Shown here one piece after another: positions 1-12,599 of a stretch of 64,000 bases of DNA; positions within the stretch are counted from its first letter, which is position 1, and each line of letters begins with the position of its first letter. The DNA lies in NCBI GenBank assembly GCA_018340375.1, contig JAFFJZ010000010.1, positions 7,750,001-7,814,000 of the forward strand, given 5' to 3'. The notes below the pieces were generated by a model that worked only from the letters and a program-made list of their open reading frames with translations, was not told the DNA's origin and searched no databases. The translations under genes were made by a program, and so were the position numbers. This DNA comes from Gonatopus flavifemur. Lineage: Eukaryota > Arthropoda > Insecta > Hymenoptera > Dryinidae.

Positions 1-599
1 TGAATTCCTTCTTCTCGATCGTTGATCAAACTTTTGCGAATTTCGCGATGTGGACTACGTGATACAAATTTGTATCGATGATACACAATCTACGCGTCTA
101 TTTTTGTCCATATACAACAACATCGATAGAAGAATGTCGTGGAGATCGTGGGACGTTGTTCCAAAAATCAACAATGATCCCATCTCGCATCGCACGCATC
201 ATCGTCAGGCCATTTTCTAGCATAATATTTGTTAACCAAAGAATCTCGAATTTCTTCCTCTGGGAAGAAAACAAGGATGAAAATATTCTAGATTCTTTCT
301 CGGTTCATCGATATTGAAAATCATTCAAAACACAACAGTCCTCTCTGTTCTTTATTTATACTTTCACGAACGTGTGGATTCAGTACGTGTATGCGTATGT
401 ACTAAAAATAAAAAGTGGAATTTCACGTTCGTTCAGTCGAAACTCGTTCAGTTGTATTTGCAATATCTGCGACACAAGATTAAAGAATTTCTTGGGTTTT
501 GTTTGTCATTTCAAGTTTGATTATTTGTTTTTTTCCCATCGTTATTTATTTTAGTTATTATTTTGGAGTCTCCAACGCGTTAATGTACGCGAAGACCGT
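1..599. other. Upstream region, no gene recognised
   Basis: This stretch holds only short open frames with no recognisable protein and AT-rich codon use. It lies upstream of the probable untranslated first exon of the Paip2-like gene and may hold its promoter, but I see no clear TATA box or initiator. I assign nothing here. Confidence 0.4.
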
Positions 600-749
600 T
601 GCCGTGAACGAGGGCAGCACCGTACGAGATAGCATTGTTCCCCAAAAGTAGTGTCGAGTGCGAGACAGGTATATTACAGATTTGATGAACTGCTGCGTAA
701 ATTGTGATTTATACAGTTGAATCGTACGAGAGGGTGTAATCAGAGGAAG
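600..749 (+). other. Probable 5' untranslated exon of the Paip2-like gene
   Basis: A strong donor (AAG followed by GTACGT) falls at 749/750, and a pyrimidine-rich acceptor ending in TTCTTAG falls at 1340/1341, shortly before the start codon at 1385. An alternative acceptor is at 1303/1304. The pair would give a short leader intron, which is common in insect genes. The 5' edge of the exon is a guess because the transcription start is not visible. Transcript reads across 749-1342 would settle it. Confidence 0.35.
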
Positions 750-1384
750 GTACGTGCACTTTACTTCTTCGTCTTTCTTTCTTTTCATCTACTCAAATCC
801 ATTTTTCTGAATAACAATGGAAGAACGATTATAAAAACTTAATACACAACAAGTTCAGGGAAGCGAAAATGATTTCGTGGCTTCCGCGAGTGGGAAGCTA
901 AAAATGGTTGCTCCGTAAATGATCTGTCAAGTAATTCTCTTGTAATCTTTCGGTTACTATGTAACGTCAATGTAAATTTTTAGCACCGTTTTTCATTATT
1001 CCCAATTATTTGACACTAAATTCAAAGTACATGTAAGTGTTATCGTCTAAGATACGTAATTAAAAAATTGTATGTATATGTACTCTCCTTTTACGTCATC
1101 GTTCCATATGTGTGTGAGAGAACGTATACCGTTCGTTAAATTTTATTCGTTGTCCTAAAATCATTTTTCCAAGGTTGTATAGGTCGTTTAAACGCGATTT
1201 CAATATCGGTTTTCGATCATTTTCACCAATCCATTGTGTGCAATTTATTCGTTGTCTCGTTCCTCGATCGAATCAAAACAATCGTTTACTTTCGTTATTT
1301 TCAGTATTACAAAGTATGTTTTTTTTCCCCAATATTCTTAGGAAATCTCAATTGCGACGACGGTTTTGAAGAAATTAAATTGGT

Positions 1385-4300
1385 ATGAAAATGAAGGTTC
1401 CAAACAGCGGCTCCGGCAACGGATATTACGGTCACGAGAGCGGTGTCATCTCTTATTTAGACAATGGTCTTGAAATCGAGACTGATGTTCAGAGTTCTGG
1501 AGATGGAGACTTTTCTGAGTACTTGTGGATGGAAAACGAAGAGGAGTTCGATAAACAGGTGTATATCGTCAAATTTTTCAGTTTTGTCCATAAAAAAGTT
1601 CAGTCGACAAAGATTGTAAAGGTGACCTTGTGATCTTCCTTGAATTTTAAAAAGTTCCATTTTTATCCATCAATGTCATGAAAGTGTGACTTCAAGTTGA
1701 GAAAATCTATAGATTATAATTATGAATTGCACGACAAAGTATGACAAAGCATTTTTTGAATCAAATTTCATGCGTTTGGCTCTATCGACTTGTTTTGTCT
1801 TGATGAAAATTTTTGAAATCCCCAGAAATGAAAATGGAAATCGTATGATTCATGATGATTTTTTGCAAAAATATCTTCCAATGCAGAAAATGATAGATAT
1901 CCCAATACTACGAGTCGTCCTTCACATTGCCAAAATCACAACCCTTCGAATTTTACATCTCTAACTCCTCCCATTTTAAAAAATCGAATTCTTACAAAAT
2001 TTCTCAAAATTTTATAGAGTTTTTTGTTCAGGATTTTCAGTTTGTGGTTCCACGTATGACATTTTGAAATCGTACTTGATATATACTATGCATATCTATA
2101 TCTTTGAATGATCTCGAAAACTAAATGGTGTCCGATACTTTGAACTACAAACTGAAAATACTCAATAGAAGAATTTATAAAATCTTGAAGAACTTGCCAA
2201 GGATTAATGTTTCCACAAGTCATTGAATTTTCAAAATTATTTTTAGAAATAATCTGTGTGGTTTTATTATCTAGATCCGATCTTGATCCCATAAATTCAA
2301 TTGAAAATAAATGTAGCTGAAAATTGGTTGAAAAAAAATTTGTCTCCTGTACCAAATAAAATTTGATCGTTCAACTAACTTTGTGATTATTGTTAAACAT
2401 TTCTCATGAAGAACGATAGATCCTTTTGAATGTGATTTCTAAATCGTCAATCTTTGTCTTTTTATCGTAACTAAACGATCAAAGTATCGTCTTCTATGGC
2501 ATTTTTTTTTAAATGTTCTGTAGAAAATTTTATAGATAATCGAAGAAAAAAAAATGTAGCGTTTTCAATATAACCGAGGTGTTTATGATAAAATTCCATA
2601 AAACACAATACGTTTTATCGTCCAATGACGATAGAAAGACAAGAATTGATGATTTGAAAACCACATTTGAAATGACATGAAAGAATCCATTGTTTTCTGT
2701 GGAAAATTTTTAGCAGGGGTTCTGATATTGGAATTGCAAGGGAATTTCAACTTCAACCCACAGATGCTCCTTCTAAAGCATGAAGATTGGCAGTAAAAGT
2801 GATATTTTACACCAGAAGTTTTAGAAAGTAGTTAAATCTTACTTCACAATGTCATTTCATGCGAGTTTCGTTTCAATAAACGATTCAAACTCATCCGCTA
2901 TTGTCTTGGAGTATTTTCAGCTGTTCCAAATCGCTGTACACTCCCTGTAACAAAAACGTATGTGAAATTATATAAACTCGTATTTCTCAAAATATAAAAT
3001 TACACAATATTTAATTGTAAATCATGAAAATTTTATAGTTTTATGATAATTTTATCAGATTTAGAGAATTCCCATGAAATTGTAATAAAATCATACATAA
3101 AATTGTAAAATTTTCATGATTTACGATGAAATATTGTGTAATTTCACATTCTGAGAAATACAAGTTGATGTAATTTTACATATATGTTTTCCAAGGCTAA
3201 TGAAAATAGCTCCATGGCAAGGTATGGAAATCAAGCATCGAAAGTATCATAAGAAGACAACGATGGTGCACAGTGGGCCAATTAGACTTTTTTCGAATAA
3301 ATTAACTTTCAGAAGGCATTTCAAGACCGAATAAGCAAACAGTACATTGGACACACATTTCTATGTTTGGATTTTTATAACGGTTGTATCCTTGTAAATA
3401 ATTAAATCTTTCAAATCGTAGAAATAAGAATAAATAGCGGAAAATGATAATTTTTCAATAGTTCTTGAAAAAAACTATTCGTACCAAATACTCTAAAACA
3501 AACTGTTTGAGATTCTATTTTTTATAATTCTTATTGTAATTATTTCGAATATTTTCTCTTTTGTTTTACATTAATTCGTTTCCATTCGTTTTTCTATTGT
3601 TTTCACTTATAAAGATATGTTTCTAAATAAACTTCCTGTATAAACGAACGTAAAACTCTCACCACTCCATCGGTAGACTTCATGGAAAATTAAACAATTG
3701 TCATATCAGTTTTCGTTTGAATTTTTCACCACTTTGACATGTTCCAATATTCTTACACATAATTTCCTCCTTTTTTCTATAAATCGAGAGAGAAAGTGGA
3801 ATTGTGGAAGAATTACACACTGAATACACAAAAATTGTTTGCTTAACATGTATTTATTTTTTCCCAAACTTCTGTAAGTTCATGAAAGAGTGTTCCATCG
3901 CTAGTTTTTGGCTTGTAGCTACAGTGCACAGCATAGTTGTTAATCTATTACGTTTTTAAAAGTTCCTGTTGGTGCTTGTGATCAAATATAGTTTGCCACA
4001 GGTTGATCCATCGGTAAAACACGATGGATTATTATTAGTTGATCGGAAGGTAAATAAAGTATGAGAAATTATGAATGGAGTAGTAATGACTACATATTAG
4101 ATGTCAGGGCGTGGGAAAAATATAGCAAAGTGAAGAAGGAAAAGCTCATGAATTTTTGATTAACTGTACATCAAGTTTCAACCCTGTAATATCCTAAGCC
4201 AACTTCTAAATATAAAGTGCATTCAAGAAACTCATTTCTACTTTTGTTATGTACTTTGCACGTACATACATGCGAAGAAAGTTTTAGATTCTAGGTCATA

Positions 4301-4800
4301 CTTGGTATGAACAGATCTTAGATATAACAATGGTAAGATCACGGCATTCCAATTCTCGTGTAATATATTGACTGAACTTTGTGATACATATTCTATACAA
4401 AACGTAGATTTATGTAAACAATGGCATTTTGACATTCCAGGTACTCCAGCAATTACAAGAGGAAGAATTAATGGAAGAATGTCTCGCAGCGATGTTGGAA
4501 GAGGAAAGACAGCACGAAAGAAATATAAGTTCAATAGCTTGGTCTACGGCTACTGGTATAGCTGAAAATAATGGTGCTGAACTTTGCCAACAACTTAGTA
4601 GTCTCAGAATGCACGATGATCTCGCTCAGAAGGTGATATGATTTTCATCATTATCATAAAACGAAATCATAAATTGAAATCTCAACTTTTACATATTTGT
4701 TTTACAGAGCACATTAAATCCGGATGCAGCTGAATTCGTTCCAGCATTTAAATCGACACCTGTAAGTACTCCACCTGAAGTAACGGCTGAATCATCGTAG
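1385..4800 (+). CDS. Paip2: Polyadenylate-binding protein-interacting protein 2 (Paip2-like)
   Basis: Coding exons are 1385-1558, 4441-4632 and 4708-4800; all junctions are GT-AG and phase 0, giving 152 residues. Paip2 binds poly(A)-binding protein in the cytoplasm, displaces it from poly(A) and represses translation. Residues 42-80 form the acidic PAM1-type region, containing EYLWMENEEEF followed by a run of Glu-rich helix. Residues 123-134 are a clear PAM2 motif (STLNPDAAEFVP), the peptide bound by the PABP MLLE domain. Human PAIP2 is about 127 residues with the same order, so the length fits. A second ATG lies two codons after the first; I chose the first. The long intron 1 (about 2.9 kb) contains a foldback repeat. 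A GTAAGT inside the last exon could act as an alternative donor. Family assignment is firm; the leader structure is not. Confidence 0.94.
2952..3190. repeat. Foldback element in Paip2 intron 1
   Basis: Two arms of roughly 90-100 bases (about 2952-3046 and 3083-3190) are inverted copies around a short centre. Shared stretches include GTATTTCTCA, TTACACAATATTT and AAATCATGAAAATTTTA. No coding capacity is seen. It looks like an AT-rich MITE remnant. Confidence 0.7.
3191..4440. other. Rest of Paip2 intron 1
   Basis: No exon is supported here. Around 3930-4015 there is a short repeat (GTTGTTAATCTATTACG, and later an inverted GGTTGATCCATCGG) whose counterpart occurs at 42403-42450, so a dispersed repeat family has left pieces in both places. 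Confidence 0.45.
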
Positions 4801-5545
4801 AGTTACTCTACTACTTTTCGACTATATGCATTATAAAAGAAGAAAAAAAACACAAAACGAGGAAAAAAAAAACAAAAAACAAATGGGTGATTTATATTCT
4901 CAAACTTATATCACCTTCGAACGGTCGTATTAAGTGAATCCTGCTAGATATTAATGACTGACCATACGTACAAAGATATTTAAAGAAAATAACAAAAAAA
5001 TGGAAGTATGGAAGTGGGTGGTAGAGTTTAATTTAATTTTATGTGAAATTCAACACACACTTGCACACGAAAACGTATAAAGATAATTCAAATCATGTTT
5101 CCAGAAACAAAAAGACAAAAAAAACAACGTTATTTACAGCGTAGAAGTCGAATTTGTTCCCTTTGATGAATCTGTAACGTTACTGCTGATTACGATGATG
5201 ATTATGATGATAACGAGGCGATCTAAAGAATGCAATTTACATCACTTATCATTTGTTTTTACTTAGCAAGCGTAGGTCTTTTTTTTGAAGCCACTATTTT
5301 TTAGTATCTTCATTTTTTTACCATTTAATTAATTAATGCGAGTCCACGTATATATTAAAAATGTCTGTGAGAGCTGTGATGATGAATTTATAAATGTATG
5401 ATTCTAACGAATCGTTTGTAGATTTTCTTATAGTACACTTCGAAACAATAATCATGCAATATTTTTGTGAATTATATTATTGGCTCAACATTTGTTTTGT
5501 GTCCCAGAGCTGATATACATTCATTGTAATAAATTATAAATATTT
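4801..5545 (+). other. Paip2 3' untranslated region
   Basis: The AT-rich sequence after the stop contains a run of A-rich tracts and reaches a canonical AATAAA at 5528-5533. The length, about 740 bases, is ordinary for an animal 3' UTR. The end site is inferred only from this signal. Confidence 0.5.
5528..5533 (+). terminator. Candidate polyadenylation signal of Paip2
   Basis: This is a canonical AATAAA hexamer about 730 bases after the Paip2 stop codon. Confidence 0.45.
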
Positions 5546-8500
5546 TTTAATTCCCAAAGCTTCCATTGGCTTTGAACAATTTGTTTTCTTGTTTGTTCAA
5601 TTATTTTTTTTCCAAGATATCCGTCTGATTTTCAAGGATATCTGTGATGAAAAGAAAAATAGTGCGAGTAAATTCGTGTTGAAATCAAGAATAATTGTGT
5701 ATATTGTCAATCAACACATATTTGGTATACATATATGTCTATATATTCGCATAATAATTGTGTTATATGAAACAAAATCCATATTAGAGAAATATTTATG
5801 AAGAAAGAAAAAGCATATTCTGTATCAATACCCTTTCGAAATGATGGAAACAAAAGAGTTTTAATGAAAGTCTAACTCAGGCTGTGAGGGACTCTCTTCA
5901 AAACTCTCGTTAATGAGAGTCGGAACATTGCTTACACATATGTTTGAAACGAAACAATTTCTATAAAATATTTCAAAATTTTATAGATTATAGACTGTAG
6001 ATAGTAAGGTAACTGAAATGCAAAAAAAAAAAATATATAGTGTAAATGGTAACTGTACTTGAAATATTCATTTGAATTGCAAGAAAAATGATGTTCGATA
6101 CATCAAAATTGATCATATATGTATGCATATAATGTGATTTTCCGTCTCGAAGTTGGTTTTCCAAGTTACAAAAACATTTGTTTGCAATTCAAAGTCTAAA
6201 TCGTGATTGAAATGCATTTTATCACTTGCATAATATTTGTTATCCCCTTATGAATCTATGATTTTCAATGATATATTTTCTTTTCTCCTTATCCAAATGA
6301 TATTGTATTGTTAGCTCTTTTAACAACATAAAGATCTATGTGTTGTAAATATAATTAATTCTCATTACAATTTAATATATTTTATATGTGAAAGATACGA
6401 TGAGATTACAAGAATGAACTAAATTTTTACCGAACAATTTTTTTCCTACACGAAAGAAATACGTAATATCTCTAGGATAATTTGCAAATTTGTTTTGTTT
6501 GCTCTGATAGATCTTTTTTCTTTTCTCACATTATTGTACAGGCATTCAGCGATTTGAGAAATTATTCTCCTTTTCTCCTTCACTTGAGGAATTCACTTAT
6601 AAAATGCAAATTACCTAATTTTTTTAAGCACCTGTCTGTCTTTAATTATCAAAGATATAAGGAAAAAACAAAATAAAATGTGTGAACAACTTTGAAATGG
6701 GAAAGGGAGAAAATCTTTGATTTGGTAGCCAGCCGCGGATTATGAATATGCATAAAACAGATGTAGGTCAACGCCGATTTTTATGTATTCGCGGGATGTT
6801 GGAGTGTCATACGCATTTGCGGGAGTAGAGAGATTTTTTGAGAATATATTTTTCTTGTATGAATGACATTTACAATCTGCGGTTTGAATCTCATCGTAAC
6901 AATTAGAATTTGAAAGTACTCGGAAAATAAGAATACAATTATATGCAGATGTATAGCAGCATTCTACGAATTTATAACTCCCTATCCCCGATTGAATTCT
7001 AAGAGGATCTGATTGTGAGGATATATACAAAGAATATGTTCTTCTGTATTGATTTTGTTTGTATGCAACAATCGAAATTTAACCGAAGCTGAAGTGCATA
7101 CGACACTCCGGTATCCCGTGTAAAAGCATTGTAGAACGGAATTTAAGATGATTTCTTCTAAATTCAATAAAATTCTGATGAAGCACTCAACAGAGTTGAT
7201 ATCCTATCTTTATAGTGTATATTTCTTAAAATCCATTAAATTAGTCATCCTTTTGAATATTGAATCTCATAAATTGAACGTATAGATTCAGAAAATAGTT
7301 TTGCAATTTCAAAAATCGTCCAAGTATCGAACATAGGATTTTTAAGAATTGTGTAAGGAATGATCATTGCGTTTGGAGAGTTGGAATGAAGACAACTCGA
7401 ACATTACTCGCTGCATCTCTTTCTAATTTTATTAACGGGAGAAAGACGGGGCTACGTTGGAAAAGAAGAATTGATTCTGCGCTACGAGTCTCATTTATTT
7501 CATTTGTATAACATAATGGGAAAATAAAGTGAATTGAATTTCTGAATTTTTTGTATCTTTACAATTTCAGTTTCTCATTTGGGATAATAAAACAGAAAAT
7601 AAGTTGATGAATTTTTCACAGGGATTAGAAGTGTTTCTGATTCCTTTGTTGCCTGGGTTGGCAGTATCATTATGCTTTGAAAATCATTTGGAAGTTTAAG
7701 AAACAGACATCTTTCAGAAATCCATCCCAACTGCACACTCACCGCGATGTCCACGTCGCCAGAGCCGTTTTAAGAAACGGTAACCGGGGGCCTCATTTGC
7801 GACGGGGTTTTTAATCCCTACATGTCGCGTGGAACTATTTTCAAAATTATATACAACTTATATATAAACTCGATTAAATTATATATAAATTTGAAATTTT
7901 TGTAATCCTAGAGACCTCAGCTGGGAAATGTGCCGAGGGTTTTAAATAACATTAAAAAGGCCCTGCGCGTTGCATCTTCGTGGAGGCGAAGTGGATAAAA
8001 AAGGTGAAAGAACGAAGAAGCGACGGAGAAATGTCCGGTGATTGGTGGTAGTGATGTATAAGAGGGGTAACAAAACTCCAAACATTCCTAACTTAAATAA
8101 CCATTCACACTCATTCAAACCTATCGAATCCGGTTAAATTAATGAGATTCAATGGCAATTCAATAAATTTAAATGGTCATTTAACCTTGCAAAGTTGGTA
8201 TTGAGGGGATACCAGGGGCACCTGACGATGCAACCCGAGCCAAATCTTTTCTGACAAATTATTCGACAATAAAGGAATGAAATCAAAAGGATAGAAGGAG
8301 AAATCCGGCTCAAAATGACCAAACCTTGTGATAAGAACAAATAGGTACCGGCTGAAGAAGGTCGGCTTCTGTCACAGGATCTGCTGGTTTTCTAGAATTT
8401 ACAGTTATTTGGTTTCGATTTATTTGATTCAAATAAATGTTCTTTCAATCGGGGATGAATTTGTTGTATCAAATAATCGAAGTTGTTTGAACATTTTGAT

Positions 8501-9059
8501 TCAAACAATTCAATATATTATTGTTGAATTAAGAAGATCGGAAACATATTATGTGGATTTCGAAATGGATGTATTTTCACCTTGAGCCAAATCAATATTT
8601 GTTTGGATGATTTTAAGACCTTTCACTTCAACCAATTAAAAGTTCAATCGAAAACCACAAGCCATGGTTCCCGTTAGTCATTTGCACTTCATCGAGCCAG
8701 GGAACAGCACATCGTCATCACTGTTCATCAACTGTTCTGGATTTTCGATTTTCAAAGGAAGAATTCTATCGACTGAAACTGCACGAATTAAATTCTAACT
8801 TGATAACCAAAAATAGTTGATGAGTGATGAAATTCATGGTCTTTTTTTCCACCTATTTGAATATGTATAAATATACATGTCTGAAATTTGGAAGAATTCA
8901 GTTTTAATACATTTTTTGGATCATTCGTGTCTTGGCAATGATACCTCAAATAAAATTTTGTTAGTGGAAACGTCGAAAGCCGAAAGTACATTCTAGAATA
9001 AGCGTTTCTCCTTCTATGAATGAAGAAAGCGGTGTGAAAAGTGTCGATTTTTGCCCACA
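5546..9059. other. Intergenic, repeat fragments only
   Basis: No gene is recognised. A GC-richer segment at 7730-7990 resembles the segment near 38070-38130 (shared GTCCACGTC and a following GCTTTTAA-like stretch). Inside it, 7835-7905 is an AT-rich palindromic stretch related to the one at 11040-11145. Positions 8101-8160 resemble 61366-61430, and 8208-8282 is a close copy of 38759-38833. These are scattered pieces of dispersed repeats. Confidence 0.5.
8208..8282 (+). repeat. Dispersed repeat, copy of 38759-38833
   Basis: About 75 bases match the segment at 38759-38833 with few differences, including CTGACGATGCAACCCGAG and AAATCTTTTCTGACAAATTA. In the second locus the same sequence forms one arm of an inverted repeat, so this is probably a solo arm of that element. 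Confidence 0.75.
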
Positions 9060-9110
9060 TTGGTGCAAAAGTAAATGAACTGTGGATTTTTATAATTTTT
9101 GAGGCGCTGT
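9060..9110 (+). mobile_element. Possible mariner terminal repeat remnant
   Basis: The sequence TTGGTGCAAAAGTAA resembles the outer end of mariner terminal repeats. No transposase is attached to it. It is most likely a solo end left after decay. Confidence 0.4.
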
Positions 9111-9542
9111 TATCATCATATAAAATTCGTACTTGACTGGATACATATGCGCTAAGTCTTGTGTGTCAGCGTGGTGTTTAACCCTCTGGGGATACACTTA
9201 TAGTATACATGGGATACACTGGGTTAGTTTGAAATTCATCGCCGAAGTCTGCCGAATACGAATCCGGAACTCACTTTGCTCTACAATTGATAGTTTTTTC
9301 AATAATCAAAGAAATGTAAAGATACTTTTTCAGAGATATACAACTTTTCGAAATGAAGGATGGGTCAAAATCTACTATCAAATTCAGCTACTCTAAGACT
9401 ATGAGCGATGTCCTGTCCAGGTCGGTATGGAACGCTACACAGTGACATACCAGACTCAGTGAAATGTGTTCTATAAAATATGAACTTTATAAGATTATCA
9501 CAAGTTTTCTCCATTTTCCCATAAATTTTCGAGGTTTTCATT

Positions 9543-9649
9543 CCCAGATAGCACAGAGTTCGTGAAGAGTTCTTCAAGAACATCATTTGAACTGTAGAGT
9601 TCTGAAAAAGTTCTTCAAGAATTCATCGACGAACTCTGTGCTATCTGGG
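9543..9649. mobile_element. Short MITE with CCCAGATAGCAC ends
   Basis: A 107-base foldback whose ends are near-perfect inverted copies: CCCAGATAGCACAGAGTTCG on the left and its complement on the right. The interior contains TTCTTCAAGAAC-type palindromes. The flanks share TT on both sides, which may be a 2-bp target duplication. At least six other sequences in this window carry related ends. Confidence 0.85.
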
Positions 9650-10292
9650 TTGTCAGTATCAAATTTTGCGTCTCAAAAACTATCAAAATTCACACTTTAT
9701 TCACTTTTGCATCAACTGACAGAACTTGACACCTTTCACATCCCCTCCTCTTACGTTGAAATGAAGCAAATAGTATCTTTCGATCAAAATAATATTTATT
9801 CGATTGAAAACCAAGATACTTTATGTTGTTGAAATTCGAATCGTTTACAAAAATCTGAGAAATCATCGGTGTTTATTTTCTTGAATTAACTCCTTGGAAC
9901 TGGAAACATTGTTTAAAGAATGTATCGCAAGATTTAGGGTCTTCAACAGCTGAGGATTTCGTTATTCAGTAACCAATTCGTTTCAATAAACGATTCTAAC
10001 TCCAGCAACATGATATGTTTCCCTTGAGTGCATCAATGCGGCTTTCCGAATGAATCTTTCATGCTCTTTCTGACAGAATTCTATATGCGAAACGAATAAA
10101 TGTATGCTCAATCGAAGAAAATCACATCTTCCTTTCAATCCAAAACAATCAACGAATTAATTCTAGAGTTTATATATTCGAATAAATCAGAAAAAAATTG
10201 ATAAATATTTATTTCGCTTTCCTAAAATAACATATTTATTTGATCCAACGAAACACTTTTATCCGTGTGGGATTTTTTGCAAGGTTGGAAGA

Positions 10293-10757
10293 TTGAGGCT
10301 TGATAACGCGTCACGATCCGAGATTTCGAATGACAACCCTATTATTCAACAATATTCAATAAAAAAAAACAAAGTGATCTATTTGCAGTGGGAGTTGCCA
10401 AACGTGGTGAAACGAGTATCCGAGATACGAACGTGTTGGATAGATGAGGAGCAGGGTGAAAGCATCGGATGGCAGTTGAAAAAACTTCGTATTTTGATCA
10501 CTTCGTGGTAAACATTGGAAGGATTGAGTTTCAAGGATCACGAAGAAACTTGCTATCAAGAAGAAAACATTATTGTATCCATGGGTCTCTTGAAGAAGTG
10601 TACAAACATCTTTGCTGCGAAAGGTGTACTTGGACAATCGCCTATCGACGAACGTACTTATCTTTTGTCCGTCAATTCTCAAACATGCTTCGATCGAATT
10701 CAAGGGGAGGAAACATCCTACAACTATGGTGATTATTTAATTAATTTGCCAAGATAA
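10293..10757 (+). pseudogene. Unidentified reading frame broken by one stop
   Basis: One frame runs 72 codons from 10293, hits a single TAA stop at 10509, and continues in the same frame for another 81 codons to 10757. The residue mix (acidic, Trp/Cys-containing, for example WELPNVVKR and ERTYLLSVNSQ) looks more protein-like than neighbouring AT-rich DNA. I do not recognise the family. It could be a decayed gene, or an exon pair joined at the GTAAAC at 10508-10513. Chance is not excluded. Confidence 0.3.
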
Positions 10758-11037
10758 CAAAATGTATATAATAGAGGAAAAGAAATTCATTGTCAATCAT
10801 CTCCTCAGGCAAAATCTGAATGTTATTTTAAACTTATTTTAGAGGGAATCATCTGTTTTATGTATGATATGACGAACGGTCTTCTCTAGATAGACTCTCA
10901 GTAAAATTGAATGTATTTATTTATTCTTATCGTTGAATACTTTATTTGTTGCCTCGTTAATCACATGGTGCTCACATAACACAAAATCTCTCAGTAATGT
11001 CTTGGAATATTGCTACAATTTTACAAATATCTCACTG

Positions 11038-11150
11038 AGGGGAAGAATGTTCAAAATTATATATAATTTATACACTACTTATATATAAACTGTATTAAAT
11101 TATGTATAGATTATACATAATTTTGACGATTTTTCCACTCGGTAGTGATG
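11038..11150. repeat. AT-rich foldback related to 47357-47478
   Basis: Inverted AT-rich arms (AAAATTATATATAATTTA and its near complement) end with a CCACTCGG-like terminus. The layout matches the two CCCGTGTGG elements at 47.4 and 48.7 kb, so this is probably a diverged member. Confidence 0.5.
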
Positions 11151-11196
11151 TCGGCTTTTAAAAGAATCGTAGCAGAGACAGTAACGAAAGTGAATA

Positions 11197-11517
11197 CCCA
11201 GATAAACACACGAAGAATTCTTTTTCAAAAACAAGAATGGAATGCTTCAAGAACTCTTTTCGAACTAATAAATCCACAAAGAGCTATGGAGGAGTTCAAT
11301 GTTTGAGACATTAACGAGTTCTTTGGGAATGCTGAAAGTATTGTTTCAGTACTCTCAAAGAACTCTCGTTAATGTCCCAAACATTGAAACCCCCTCAGAG
11401 CTCTTTATGAATTTATTAGTTCGAAAAGAGTTCTTGAAGAATTCTTCGTGGTAACGTTACAGTCTTTGGTTGTAGTGATTTTCCGAAACATTACTGAAAC
11501 ATTTTGTGCTATGTGGG
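11197..11517. mobile_element. MITE of the CCCAGATA family, 321 bp
   Basis: It starts CCCAGATAAACACACG and ends GTGCTATGTGGG, with TA on both sides, a possible 2-bp duplication. The interior is a large palindrome containing AAGAACTCTTTTCGAACTAA on one arm and the complement on the other. There is no open frame of note. Confidence 0.75.
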
Positions 11518-11808
11518 TAGAAAATCTCAGTCGATGTTATTTAATCAGATTTTATGGATTTGATAGTTAGAAGAAATGAACATATGAATGAAATTTTGAA
11601 AATATGGATCTATGCTGTTATCATCATTGCGTACTACATTATTTACTCAAGTGATTCAACTATTGGATTTTTGTTATCTATTTATGATAGATACACAATG
11701 AAAATCCTGTTGTCTATGATGATATACGAAATTAATTATTCATAAGAATGTGATTAAAATTTATATGTATACCGTGTTGAACATTTCTTACAAAAAATGA
11801 CACATTTC

Positions 11809-12047
11809 CCCACATAGCACAAAAGAATCTCCAAAGAATTTTTGAAGAATTCAAAGTGTTCCAAAAGAATTCGGTTTGGCAGACATTTGCGAGTTCCGTT
11901 AACATTCTATGAGATTTCTTTAAGAATTTTAACGGAACTCGCAAATGTCTGACGAATCGAATCCCTTTCAAATTCTTTAAGAACATTTTGTATTCTGAAA
12001 GAATTCTTTTCTCCAAATTCGTTTGAGATTCTTGTGTGCTGTCTGGG
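11809..12047. mobile_element. MITE of the CCCAGATA family, 239 bp
   Basis: The ends are CCCACATAGCACAAAAGAAT and the complement-like GTGTGCTGTCTGGG. The arms share GCAAATGTCTG and GGAACTCGCAAATG-type sequence in opposite orientation. Flanking duplication is not clear. Confidence 0.75.
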
Positions 12048-12071
12048 TTAAGCATTATTTAGTTGTATCGT

Positions 12072-12583
12072 CCCATACAGCACATGAATTCCCGTTATGC
12101 TAATCCATATTATGTATTCATTATTAATAATTTGAATTCAAAATGAACAACTTAATGTTCAGAAAGAACTCATATCGAGATTCCATAATTCATTGAATTC
12201 TTATTGAATTCGTTATTGGTCGCATGGAGGGAACTTTGAGAAGGTTTTATGAATTCGAATTGATCTTTTGTGTTGGCTGGGGTAACACCGGGGTGATTTG
12301 ATGAAAAAAACTTCCTCCCCAAGCGGGGAATGACCACAAGAATTTTGACCGAGCCTCTATCCAGTGTACAGATCAATTCAATATGTATTCATTATGAATA
12401 TTTTGAATTCAAAATGAAAACGTATTGAATGCCCGGATAATTCATTATGAAATCTCGATACGAGTTCTTCCTGAACATTAAGTTGTTCATTAAGAGTTCG
12501 GTTTGAATTAAAAATATTCATAATTCAATACATATTGATTAGCATAACGGGAACTGTTTGCAGGAACTCGTATGCTGTATGGG
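12072..12583. mobile_element. MITE of the CCCAGATA family, 512 bp
   Basis: The left end is CCCATACAGCAC and the right end is its complement. Arms of about 140 bases match in inverted order, including CCCGTTATGCTAATC and GAACAACTTAATGTTCA. The less symmetrical centre (12230-12400) may hold a later insertion. The interior differs from the other members although the ends match. Confidence 0.8.
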
Positions 12584-12599
12584 CGAGCAGCCCTGATGA

